This document shows, piece by piece, positions 9,830 through 18,833 of a DNA stretch of 64,000 nucleotides. Every line of letters starts with the position of its first letter. Within the stretch, counting starts at the first letter, position 1. The notes beneath the pieces were generated by a model. That model was not told where the DNA came from. It saw nothing but the letters and a program-made list of their open reading frames with translations, and did no database searches. Source of the DNA: Pedobacter kyonggii (GTDB lineage Bacteria; Bacteroidota; Bacteroidia; Sphingobacteriales; Sphingobacteriaceae); the NCBI RefSeq assembly GCF_004310665.1, contig NZ_SIXF01000009.1, forward strand, positions 124,001 through 188,000, in the 5' to 3' direction. Made by a program: the position numbers and the translations under genes.

Positions 9830-10753
9830 ATGTTTCAAAAGTTAGTTAACCATCTTTATCGGTACCCAATTTCAAATTGGAAAACGATCCGACGCTTTGG
9901 GGGTTATTTAAGTTATAAGCGAATGCTGGCCTCTAAAAAAGAGATGGAGAAAGCCAGTAACAGTTTACTACCAATTATTTCACATCATAGTGGCGTTCCT
10001 ATTTACTTTTTAACAGGTAAGAAATATTTGTATCAAACCCTTTTCTGTGCTTTGTCTTTAACTAAATCTTGTAAAGAAACCTTCCAATTTATTTTAATTG
10101 ATGATGGAAGTTTTGATCAAGGTTTAATTAATCAGGTAAAACAACAAATGCCAAATGTAAAATTGGTCTTGAAAAATGAAATAGAAAATAATCTAGAACT
10201 TAAATTACCTACAGACGAGTATCCATTTTTACATCAAAAACGAAAGATATATCCACATATCAAAAAGTTGACAGACATTCATACCATTGATGATAATCCT
10301 GTTAAGTTAGTACTGGATTCTGATATGCTTTTTTGGAATGAACCAACTAAATTAATTGATTGGCTAAAAAACCCCAATGGATGCTTATATATGTTAGATA
10401 GCGAAGAGTCTTATGGTTACGACAAAGAATTGATGGAAACCTTATGTGGTTTTACGATTCCTGACTTAATGAATGTTGGCGCATTTGGTGTAAATTCTAA
10501 TAGCATTAATTGGAATAATATAGAAAACTGGGCGAAATCATTAGAAGAAAAACAAGGGGCATCATATTTTTTAGAGCAAGCGCTGTCTGCAATGGTAGTT
10601 GCTAGCCAAACTAAAACCATTTTGAATGCAGAAGAATATATTGTTAATCCTGAGATAAACACTAGCGATTTAAATAAAGATAAATTGCATCATTATGTAG
10701 ATCTATCTAAGAAATATTATTTTGAAACCGCATGGAAGAAATTCATAAAATAA
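9830..10753 (+). CDS. GT-A glycosyltransferase, GT8-like
   Basis: A 307-residue protein with the order of blocks expected for a GT8-like enzyme: YQTLFCALSLTKSCKETFQF near residue 64, FILIDDGSFD, the metal site KLVLDSDMLFWNEP at about 160-173, and DLMNVGAFGVNSNS. The match to family 8 is looser than for the gene at 3376. There is no signal peptide. Its 3' end overlaps the next gene by 22 bp, which suggests coupled translation. Confidence 0.7.
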   Translation: MFQKLVNHLYRYPISNWKTIRRFGGYLSYKRMLASKKEMEKASNSLLPIISHHSGVPIYFLTGKKYLYQTLFCALSLTKSCKETFQFILIDDGSFDQGLINQVKQQMPNVKLVLKNEIENNLELKLPTDEYPFLHQKRKIYPHIKKLTDIHTIDDNPVKLVLDSDMLFWNEPTKLIDWLKNPNGCLYMLDSEESYGYDKELMETLCGFTIPDLMNVGAFGVNSNSINWNNIENWAKSLEEKQGASYFLEQALSAMVVASQTKTILNAEEYIVNPEINTSDLNKDKLHHYVDLSKKYYFETAWKKFIK

Positions 10754-11538
10754 AAAGCCTGAATGATTATTTAGATACTTATCAAAATACATCATTAGGA
10801 AATGATTTTACTTATGACTATTTTACAAAACTAACAGATCAATTTCCCTATTTAAAGGCACATCGAGACTTTATAGAATTTAATAAATTAGGCTTTGGTG
10901 AAAGGGCTTTCCATTCGATGTGGAAAATGCTTTTAGATCATCTGTTAAATCAATTCGCTAAACCTCAGATATTAGAGATTGGAGTTTATAAGGGACAAAT
11001 TATTTCATTGTGGGCTTTAATTGCAAAAGAAAGAAATGCTGTGATTGAAATTACAGCAATAACCCCTTTAGAGGGGAATTACAAACCTAAAAACAGGATT
11101 ATTACTTCAATACTCAGCAAAATTTCCAAAAAATTCAGGAGTAATTTAGACAGTGGAAATTTCTACGAAAAAGGAGATTATTTAAGCACGATAAAATCAG
11201 TTTTTGAAAAATTCGATTTAGATATTGAAACAATAAGGTTTATTAAAGGCTACTCCTCGGATACTAATATATTAGAACAAGTAGAAAATAAAAAATTTCA
11301 TGCCATCTATGTGGATGGCGATCACACTTTCGAAGGTGTAACAAAAGATATCATCCATTTTTCTCGATTAATTCACAAAGATGGATTGCTAATCATGGAC
11401 GATAGTGCATGCAATATTCCAAGCACTAAATTTTGGAAGGGACATCAATCTGTTTCGGATGCTTGTGAAATCATAGAAAATCTTGGCTTCGAGAATATAT
11501 TAAATGTTGGTCATAATAGAATGTTTAGAAAGTTATAG
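10732..11538 (+). CDS. Class I SAM-dependent methyltransferase
   Basis: A 268-residue methyltransferase-fold protein. Motif I is ILEIGVYKGQIISLWAL near residue 80; later AIYVDGDHTFEGVTKDI and LLIMDDSACN match the Methyltransf_24-like group that modifies sugars in macrolide and O-antigen pathways. The ATG at 10732 lies inside the previous gene. A later start would remove part of the N-terminal helix, so the overlap is kept. It probably O-methylates a sugar residue of the polysaccharide; this is inferred from position. Confidence 0.75.
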   Translation: MEEIHKIKSLNDYLDTYQNTSLGNDFTYDYFTKLTDQFPYLKAHRDFIEFNKLGFGERAFHSMWKMLLDHLLNQFAKPQILEIGVYKGQIISLWALIAKERNAVIEITAITPLEGNYKPKNRIITSILSKISKKFRSNLDSGNFYEKGDYLSTIKSVFEKFDLDIETIRFIKGYSSDTNILEQVENKKFHAIYVDGDHTFEGVTKDIIHFSRLIHKDGLLIMDDSACNIPSTKFWKGHQSVSDACEIIENLGFENILNVGHNRMFRKL

Positions 11539-11549
11539 AATTTTATACG

Positions 11550-12476
11550 GTGAGTACCCAAAACCATAAAATTGTAGTTATTATTCCTTATTTTGGATAT
11601 TGGCCAAACTATTTTAATATCTTTTTAAAAGGCTGTGAGCATAATGATTGGTTGGATATTTTATTCTTTACAGACTGTCATTTACCTCAAGAAAAGCCTA
11701 AAAATGTAACTTTTATTAAGGCTACTCTTCATGAAATATCTTTGTTAGCAACAAAAAAATTAGGTATTGACATCACTATAGCATCTCCTTATAAGCTTTG
11801 TGATTTTAGACCTTGTTATGGTGTAATTTTCGAAGACTATTTAAAAGATTATGATTATTGGGGCTATGGGGATATTGATTTAGTTTATGGAGATTTAAAA
11901 CCTTTTATTGTTAATAGAATTGCTGAAGGTTTTGATGTTCTTTCCAATAGGAGTGAGATTTTATCAGGTTCTTTGGCCTTCTTTAAAAACACCAATTTTA
12001 TTAAAAATCTATATGCTCAATCTTCCTTATTAATCGACCAATTTACCGCCCCAGATTATAAGGGTTTAGATGAAACTGCCCACAACCATACTACTTGGCA
12101 GGGAGGTGATAAGTTAGATTTACCACCTCATTGCTTTACTTATCTTATTGCGAACGAAGATAAAAAGGGCACGATTAGAGCCTCTTTTCTCTCTACTTGC
12201 AAAGAACAAATAGAGGGTAGTGAAATAATTCATTACCAAAATGGGCTTGTTAGCTTTGAAGAAACTTCATTAGCTTATTATCATTATGTGTGCAATAAAA
12301 ATAGATATGAGTATAGGTTACCTAAATGGCATGATATACCCACAAGTTTTTTTATTACAGCAACTGGTTTTTATAAAACTGACAAATTTTATCGGTTCAT
12401 AAATAATTACAGAAAAATATCGGGTTTTATAAGCAATATTTTAATTAGGATATGGAAGAGGCTGACCAAAAATTAA
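11550..12476 (+). CDS. DUF6625-like putative glycosyltransferase
   Basis: A 308-residue protein with a GTG start. The N-terminus KIVVIIPYFGYWPNYFNIFL and the central DYWGYGDIDLVYGDLKPF are, as I recall them, characteristic of the DUF6625 group, which has a GT-A-like appearance and sits in polysaccharide clusters. The YGDIDLV may act as the DxD metal site. There is no signal peptide. Its stop overlaps the next ATG (TAATG). Assignment as a glycosyltransferase is inference. Confidence 0.65.
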   Translation: MSTQNHKIVVIIPYFGYWPNYFNIFLKGCEHNDWLDILFFTDCHLPQEKPKNVTFIKATLHEISLLATKKLGIDITIASPYKLCDFRPCYGVIFEDYLKDYDYWGYGDIDLVYGDLKPFIVNRIAEGFDVLSNRSEILSGSLAFFKNTNFIKNLYAQSSLLIDQFTAPDYKGLDETAHNHTTWQGGDKLDLPPHCFTYLIANEDKKGTIRASFLSTCKEQIEGSEIIHYQNGLVSFEETSLAYYHYVCNKNRYEYRLPKWHDIPTSFFITATGFYKTDKFYRFINNYRKISGFISNILIRIWKRLTKN

Positions 12477-13411
12477 TGTTAGTTTCAATCTGTATTCCTT
12501 GTTATAATGCTGAGACTTATTTAGCTGAGACTTTAAAATGTTTACTTAGTCAAAGCCATAAAAATTTAGAAATTATTATTGTTGATGATCATTCAAAAGA
12601 TGAGAGCGTAAAAATCATTCAAGAATTTGCTAAAAAGGATGAACGTATTTCTTTTGAAATGGCTCAACATAAAGGCGCAGCAGCAGCAAGAAATCAAGCG
12701 TATAAACAAAGTAATGGAAATTATATTGTTTTTTTTGATGCTGATGATTGGGTTCCAGAAAATTTTGTCGAAACGCAACTCCAGTCCCTACAATCTGACC
12801 AAGAAATAGTTGTGAGTACTTGTGGTAGATTTTATCATAATGATCTAAACACAATTACCATAGATGATTCTCAGGTTAAAACAGATTTAAGTTTTGAGCA
12901 ATGGGTTTTACATTATTGGATTAATATTTCTCATATGACATGCCCTGGAAGAGTATTAATACCGAGAAATTTAGTAGAGCAATCAGGTTTATGGGATGAA
13001 GACTTAAATTTAAATGATGATTTTGTATTTTATACTCGCGTTTTTTCCAACAGCAGTTTAATTCGTTATAATCCAAGCAGTGTGTTTTATTATCGGTCGG
13101 GCATTAATGGTCTTTCTTCAAAAAAAGGAAATCTTGCTTATCAATCCTTATATAACTCTCTAGTTCGATCTATCACATCAGCCCAATCTAAGCTTAAAAT
13201 ATCTAAGGAACTTAATAAGTGTTACGCCAATTTACTACAGAACTTTATTTATGAAGCCTATCCTTATGAGCCTAAATTAATTAAGCAGGCTGACCAATTA
13301 ATTAAATCATGGGGGGGCTCAAATTTAAAATTTCCAGCTGGAGGGAAAACGAAGCTAGTTAATAGTCTTTTAGGATGGAAATTGGTTAAAAAAATAAAAA
13401 ATCTGATTTAA
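12476..13411 (+). CDS. Family 2 glycosyltransferase
   Basis: GT2 enzyme with VSICIPCYNAETYLAETLKC, IIIVDDHSKDESVKII, HKGAAAARNQAY and the metal motif FDADDWVPENF. Later NDDFVFYTRVF fits the ED acceptor block. I chose the ATG at 12476, which overlaps the previous stop as TAATG; an ATG eight codons upstream at 12452 is in frame but overlaps the previous gene by 25 bp. The C-terminus is basic and soluble. It is one of the sugar-adding steps of the cluster. Confidence 0.9.
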   Translation: MLVSICIPCYNAETYLAETLKCLLSQSHKNLEIIIVDDHSKDESVKIIQEFAKKDERISFEMAQHKGAAAARNQAYKQSNGNYIVFFDADDWVPENFVETQLQSLQSDQEIVVSTCGRFYHNDLNTITIDDSQVKTDLSFEQWVLHYWINISHMTCPGRVLIPRNLVEQSGLWDEDLNLNDDFVFYTRVFSNSSLIRYNPSSVFYYRSGINGLSSKKGNLAYQSLYNSLVRSITSAQSKLKISKELNKCYANLLQNFIYEAYPYEPKLIKQADQLIKSWGGSNLKFPAGGKTKLVNSLLGWKLVKKIKNLI

Positions 13412-14445
13412 TGAAACCCCTAAAAATTGCCATAATTGCCGATCCAGAACTGCCCGTTCCTCCTCTACTTTATGGTGGAATAGAACGTATTATCGATATG
13501 CTAATTGAGGAATATGTTAACTTGGGACATGATGTAAGTTTATTTGCACATTCAGATTCTAAAACAAAAGCTCAATTATTTGCCTATAGTGGCAAAACTA
13601 GCCATAGAAAAACCGATATCATTAAAAATACCTTCCTCATTAACAAAGAACTATATAAAGGAAAATATGATGTTATACATAGCTTTGGTAGGCTTTTGTA
13701 CCTCCTGCCCCAATTGCCTTTAAATATTCCTAAAATAATGAGTTATCAAAGGGAGCCTACCATTTCTCAAATTAAAAAGGCATCCAAAATAGCCAAAAAA
13801 AACACCTTAGCTTTTACTGGCTGTAGCGCTTATATCAGCAATCAAATAGCTCCATATGCCCCCGCTTTCCCTATCTTTAACGGAGTAGATTTAAGTATTT
13901 ATAACTTTAAAGAGGTAGTACCAACCGATGCTCCATTAGTTTTTTTAGGAAGGATTGAACCTATAAAAGGTACTCATATTGCTATTGAAGTAGCTAAAAG
14001 AACCCGTAAACCATTGGTAATAGCTGGAAATATCCCTTCCGAATATCAAAGCTATTTTGATACGCAAATCCAGTCAGAATTAAATGATCAAATTACGTAC
14101 ATAGGCCCAGTAAATGATGTTCAAAAAAATGATTTATTGGGTAATGCATCTGCTTTTTTAATGCCAATAGAATGGGATGAGCCATTTGGCATTGTAATGG
14201 CCGAAGCCATGGCCTGTGGTACCCCGGTAATTGGTTTTAATAGAGGATCAGTACCAGAAGTTGTGGTTAGTGGTTACAATGGTTATCGATGTGATACTAT
14301 TGAAGAAATGATACATCATGTTCACAATATTGATAAAATAGAACGAAAAAACGTTAGGACTGACGCTGAACTTAGATTCTCTTCTAAGGTAATTGTAGAT
14401 CAATATTTAGCACTTTATCAAAAAATGATTGATGGTAATGAGTAA
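13411..14445 (+). CDS. Family 4 glycosyltransferase
   Basis: A 344-residue GT4. The N-terminal loop is PPLLYGGIERIIDMLIEEYV, typical of GT4 enzymes acting on lipid-linked or small glycan acceptors. The donor domain begins with VFLGRIEPIKGTHIAIEVA and has WDEPFGIVMAEAMACGTPVI, containing the EX7E pair. It overlaps the previous stop by one base. The length is a little short for the family but all blocks are present. Confidence 0.93.
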   Translation: MKPLKIAIIADPELPVPPLLYGGIERIIDMLIEEYVNLGHDVSLFAHSDSKTKAQLFAYSGKTSHRKTDIIKNTFLINKELYKGKYDVIHSFGRLLYLLPQLPLNIPKIMSYQREPTISQIKKASKIAKKNTLAFTGCSAYISNQIAPYAPAFPIFNGVDLSIYNFKEVVPTDAPLVFLGRIEPIKGTHIAIEVAKRTRKPLVIAGNIPSEYQSYFDTQIQSELNDQITYIGPVNDVQKNDLLGNASAFLMPIEWDEPFGIVMAEAMACGTPVIGFNRGSVPEVVVSGYNGYRCDTIEEMIHHVHNIDKIERKNVRTDAELRFSSKVIVDQYLALYQKMIDGNE

Positions 14446-15595
14446 TAAAGCTAAACATAAAGTTACCGTGAGCTGTGGAACAAAGTTCCATTCTGACTAC
14501 ACTTCTTTTCAATTACAAAAACATGGATTGCTAAATAGCGTGCTTACTGCACATCCTAGCAGTCGATATTTGAATAGAGTTGATATACAGAGAAAATTGG
14601 TTACTTTTTTCCCTCCTATATTTGCTATTTCACACATTCTAAAAAAAGTATTTAGTAACTCTAATGGGTTAAGCCGTTGGTTAGACTATAATCTGCCTAT
14701 TCTGTTTGATAAATTAGCCTCAAAAAAACTCAAAAAATCAGATGTTTTACTTACTTGGGCTTGGTCTGGTTTGGAATCTATAAAACAAATGAAAAAGCAA
14801 GGTGGAATAGCATTAGTTGAAGAATGTGGCTCTTGTAATAAATTTCAGAATGAGCTCTTAAAAGAAGAGTATGAAAATTTAGGTTTAGCATTTGACAGTC
14901 CGACACCTCAATTTATTATAGAACGACAACTTAAAGAAGCGGCAATAGCTGATTATCTGCTTTGCCCATCTAAGCATGTTGTTCAATCTTTTGTAGCTAA
15001 TGGAGTTAGTGAAAAAAAATGTATCGTAATCCCATATGGTGTAAATCGAGGTATATTTAAAGCTCAATGGCTTGATAAATCAGAGTTTACAGTAATATGT
15101 GTAGGGACGGTAGGCGTTAGAAAGGGCTATTTGTATCTGTTTAAAGCATTAGAACTCTTACAGATAAAAATTAAATGCATTATAATTGGTAAAATAGAAG
15201 ATCAATTTCTTTCTCATTTTAACTCTTATAAACATTTATTTACACATTATGATCATATTCCGCATCACGAACTAGTGAACTATTACAACAAAGCTTCTTT
15301 ATTTGTATTTCCCAGTTTAGATGAAGGAATGGCATTGGTACAATTAGAAGCAATGGCCTGTGGACTGCCAATTATCTGCACTACAAATTCGGGTGGAGAT
15401 TCTGTTGTTGAGGATGGCGTAGAAGGCTTTGTTATTCCTATTAGAAATCCAGAAGTATTAGCTGATAGAATAAAAATCTTACATGATAACCCGAAAATGC
15501 TTAAAGAGTTTTCTCAAAATGCCGAAAAAAAAGCGAGTACATATACTTGGGACACTTATGGAAATAAACTAGCAAAATTCATTGAATCAATTTGA
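14438..15595 (+). CDS. Family 4 glycosyltransferase
   Basis: A GT4 enzyme whose N-terminus KVTVSCGTKFHSDYTSFQLQ marks the subgroup that finds its acceptor with a short CGTxFHS-like motif. The donor domain contains VGTVGVRKGYLYLFKALELL and SLDEGMALVQLEAMACGLPI. ATG codons at 14432 and 14438 are both possible; I took 14438, which overlaps the previous stop by 8 bp. The stop TGA overlaps the TTG start of the next gene. Confidence 0.88.
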   Translation: MSNKAKHKVTVSCGTKFHSDYTSFQLQKHGLLNSVLTAHPSSRYLNRVDIQRKLVTFFPPIFAISHILKKVFSNSNGLSRWLDYNLPILFDKLASKKLKKSDVLLTWAWSGLESIKQMKKQGGIALVEECGSCNKFQNELLKEEYENLGLAFDSPTPQFIIERQLKEAAIADYLLCPSKHVVQSFVANGVSEKKCIVIPYGVNRGIFKAQWLDKSEFTVICVGTVGVRKGYLYLFKALELLQIKIKCIIIGKIEDQFLSHFNSYKHLFTHYDHIPHHELVNYYNKASLFVFPSLDEGMALVQLEAMACGLPIICTTNSGGDSVVEDGVEGFVIPIRNPEVLADRIKILHDNPKMLKEFSQNAEKKASTYTWDTYGNKLAKFIESI

Positions 15596-16803
15596 AAATC
15601 TGTTTAATTACCCCAGGTCATATCTCTACTAATCCAAGATTAGTTAAGGAAGCAACTACTTTAGTAGAAGCTGGTTATAAAGTTCATCTAATTTTTACCC
15701 AGTATATGGGTTATTTATTGGGAGATGACCAACTATTGTTAAAAAATAACCCATCCATCACTTATGACACCTTGATATGGACCAACAAAGATGCATTTTC
15801 GAGGTTCTTAACGGGTATCCTTCAGAAGTTGAGTAATTTGTTTTCGAGCACTTTTAAGCATGGGTTCATATTTCATAAAATAGTTCTTAACCGCAATTAT
15901 CGGTGGCAGCTTAGACGAGCAATTGCTTACAAAGCAGATTTATATATTGCGCATAATGCTGGGGCACTTGCGGTAGCTGCAGATGCCGCAAAAAAAAACC
16001 GAACCCGCTTTGCTTTCGATGCTGAAGATTATCATAGAGGCGAAGATTTATCGGCACGGATGATGAATAGCCTAATTTATCTCGAAAACAAGTATCTTCC
16101 AGAAGCACGATATATTACCGCGTCGGCACCATTAATTGCCACAGCGTATGCAAAATTGTATAATAAACCCGTTACAACGATTCTAAATGTTTTTCCGACT
16201 CCTAAATTACCGATCGATAAAAAAACTGAGCGCGCTTCTTTAAAACTCTTTTGGTTTTCACAAACCGTTGGATTGGGGCGCGGGATAGAAAGTATAATAA
16301 TCTCAATGGCGGAATTAAAGGATCGCCCCATTGAACTTCATCTTTTAGGTAATTGTGATGAGGCAATGAAAAATCGAATTGGGGATATTGCCTTGGAGCA
16401 TGGATTAAATAAAAGACATATATATTATCATCCGCCAATATTTGCAGACGACATTTTCAGCTTTGCTTCACAGTTTGATATCGGTATGGCCTCAGAAACT
16501 GGTATACCGTTGAATAGAGACATTTGTTTAACGAATAAAATCTTTACCTACCTTCAATCTGGACTAGCTGTTGTAGCAAGCAATACTAGTGGACAAATGC
16601 AGCTGATTCGCGAATATCCTCAAATAGGTATGCTTTATGAAAATGACAACCCTAGTAAATTAACTTCGATCCTAGCCTATTACCTTGACCATTCTGAGGA
16701 ACTGATATTTGCTAAAGAACAATCATTGAGTTTGGCAGAGGAGATATTTAATTGGGAAAAAGAAGAAAAAAAAATTCTTTCGATTATTAATAATTTTAAA
16801 TAA
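15592..16803 (+). CDS. Glycosyltransferase, GT4-like
   Basis: A 403-residue GT-B protein. It starts LITPGHISTNPRLVKEATTL, a signature of a Bacteroidota GT4-like family, and its donor half includes FWFSQTVGLGRGIESIIISM and TNKIFTYLQSGLAVVASNTS. The start codon is TTG, embedded in the previous stop as TTGA; no in-frame ATG occurs before the conserved N-terminus, so TTG is well supported. The glutamate pair is less clear than in the other GT4 genes. Confidence 0.82.
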   Translation: MKICLITPGHISTNPRLVKEATTLVEAGYKVHLIFTQYMGYLLGDDQLLLKNNPSITYDTLIWTNKDAFSRFLTGILQKLSNLFSSTFKHGFIFHKIVLNRNYRWQLRRAIAYKADLYIAHNAGALAVAADAAKKNRTRFAFDAEDYHRGEDLSARMMNSLIYLENKYLPEARYITASAPLIATAYAKLYNKPVTTILNVFPTPKLPIDKKTERASLKLFWFSQTVGLGRGIESIIISMAELKDRPIELHLLGNCDEAMKNRIGDIALEHGLNKRHIYYHPPIFADDIFSFASQFDIGMASETGIPLNRDICLTNKIFTYLQSGLAVVASNTSGQMQLIREYPQIGMLYENDNPSKLTSILAYYLDHSEELIFAKEQSLSLAEEIFNWEKEEKKILSIINNFK

Positions 16804-16807
16804 GCAA

Positions 16808-17525
16808 ATGGTAAATGATACAATTGTAGTTATGGTTTCAATAGGAAATCGATCACATTTAACCGATCATGCCTTCCCGCGTTTATCTAAATGGGCATCA
16901 AAGCATGGCTACAATAGTATTTTACTAAAAAAAGCATATAACCCATTAGATAGAGCTCCACACTTTAATAAGCTTCAAGTGCATAAGTTAATCCCAGGCT
17001 TTAATCGATAATTGTGGATGATGATCTACTATTTAGCAAAAATGCGCCTGAAATGGAAAATGTGCCACAAGGTTTGGTAGGAATTTGTAGAGATTCTGAA
17101 CGGCGACATACAGAAGCCCCCATGTTAAATTTACAGCAAACTCTGGCTTTATGGTAGTTGGAAGCGAATCGCTTTATTTATTAGATGAAGCCTATGAAAG
17201 TGGCGAATATCCGTTTAAATGTGGAGATGGCAGTGGAAAAGGAATTTGGGGACCCCACGATCAAGGAATCGTAAATGATGTATTGCTTAGAAATGAAAAA
17301 GTCTTTGAGCTCAACTATAAATGGAATTATCAACCTGTACTCGAATTTTTCATTAATGGTAAAGGGTGGGATAAATGGCAAACTGATAAATTTTATAGAC
17401 TTGGCTATTATTCGAGTTTAATTTCTCCTTTTCCAAATAAAAATAAAACAGCTATCAAAAATGCCTATGGCTTACATTTAATACGTGCACCATATCCGTC
17501 TTTCTTTTCAAAAATATTTAAATAA
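16808..17525 (+). pseudogene. GT8-like glycosyltransferase broken by two frameshifts
   Basis: Three reading frames in succession give one GT8-like protein of about 239 residues. Frame 1 (16808-17011) ends at HKLIPGFNR and a stop. Frame 2, from about 17011, gives IVDDDLLFSKNAPEM with the metal site. Frame 3, from about 17133, gives TANSGFMVVGSESLYLL, then GPHDQGIVNDVLL and AYGLHLIRAPYPS. One extra base near 17010 and one near 17132 would restore a single frame. The gene is therefore inactive as written, or the assembly lost two bases in AT-rich runs. Confidence 0.85.
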
Positions 17526-18812
17526 TTGAAAAAACTTCTCATCATTTCTCCTTACTTCCCTCCTTCTAACGCAGCAGACATGCAAAGGATTAGGATGAGT
17601 TTGCCCTACTTTAAGGAGTACGATTGGAAAGTTGAAGTAGTTACGGTTGCTCCAGTATATAGTGATTTTGTAAAAGACGATCAATTAAAGGAAAGTGTTC
17701 CTACAGCAATTAAAATACACGAGGTTAAAGCTTTCTCAAAGAAATGGACCAGCAAGATAGGTTTAGGCAGCATTGCTTTAAGATCTTTATGGTTTTATAA
17801 AGTATATGTAGACAAACTACTTAAGAAACAACATTTTGATCTAATTTACTTCTCCACTACACAATTCCCTGTATTGATATTAGGGGCACATTGGAAGAAA
17901 AAATTTAATGTGCCCTATGTAATAGATATGCAGGACCCCTGGCATTCTACCTACTACGAAGATAAGTCTAAAACAGAACGACCAGCTAAGTATTGGTTTT
18001 CTTACCGTTTAAATAAGTACTTAGAACCAATTGCCATGAATAAAGTTGGCGGGTTAATTAGCGTATCTCAAGCCTATTTAGATACCTTAGTAGGGCGCTA
18101 TCCAAGATTAAAAGAAATTCCAAAACAAGTTATCACATTCGGTGCTTTTAAACCCGATTTTGAATGGGCAAAAAATAAGGTTAAAGAGCGTTATCCCAAG
18201 GAAGAAGGCACTTTTAATTTTATATACGTGGGCAGGGGCGGGCATGATATGAAAGCTGCTTTGATTTTGCTGTTTAGGGCATTCAAAAAAGGATTAACTC
18301 ATCAGCCGGAGCAATTCAATAAGATTAGATTCCATTTTATTGGTACCAGTTACGCTCCACAAGGGCAAGGCATTCCAACCATTAAGCCATTAGCCAGTGA
18401 AATGGGAATAGCCGAATATATGGAAGAGCAAACGGATCGTATTTCATTTTATGATAGTATTTATACATTATTGACGGCTGACGCTTTAATGATTATCGGA
18501 TCAGACGACCCACAGTATACAGCATCAAAAATCTATCCTTATATTCTTGCTGAAAGGCCATTATTAGCGTTCTTCCATCCTGAAAGTAGTGCTGCCCAAA
18601 TTATTGAGAATTGTAACGCAGGAACAGTTATATCTTTAATAGAATCGAAAGATTTGACAATAGAAAAAGTATATGATTATCTTTTAAATGCTTCAACTTA
18701 CAAATTATTACCCCCAGAAATAAATTGGAAATCGTTTGATGTTTATAGCGCAGAAAATATGTGCAAAAACCAATGTGAACTTTTTACCAAAGTTATTCAA
18801 GCTTCTAATTAA
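17526..18812 (+). CDS. Family 4 glycosyltransferase
   Basis: A 428-residue GT4-type protein with a TTG start right after the previous stop. It begins LLIISPYFPPSNAADMQRIR, the usual SPYFPP motif, then VIDMQDPWHSTYYEDK in the acceptor domain. The donor domain has FIYVGRGGHDMKAALILLFR and GSDDPQYTASKIYPYILAER. The last block stands where EX7E would be, so the catalytic details differ from the canonical GT4 genes here. It is cytoplasmic and part of the polysaccharide operon. Confidence 0.85.
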   Translation: MKKLLIISPYFPPSNAADMQRIRMSLPYFKEYDWKVEVVTVAPVYSDFVKDDQLKESVPTAIKIHEVKAFSKKWTSKIGLGSIALRSLWFYKVYVDKLLKKQHFDLIYFSTTQFPVLILGAHWKKKFNVPYVIDMQDPWHSTYYEDKSKTERPAKYWFSYRLNKYLEPIAMNKVGGLISVSQAYLDTLVGRYPRLKEIPKQVITFGAFKPDFEWAKNKVKERYPKEEGTFNFIYVGRGGHDMKAALILLFRAFKKGLTHQPEQFNKIRFHFIGTSYAPQGQGIPTIKPLASEMGIAEYMEEQTDRISFYDSIYTLLTADALMIIGSDDPQYTASKIYPYILAERPLLAFFHPESSAAQIIENCNAGTVISLIESKDLTIEKVYDYLLNASTYKLLPPEINWKSFDVYSAENMCKNQCELFTKVIQASN

Positions 18813-18833
18813 TATGGTATAACAATTGAGTCC

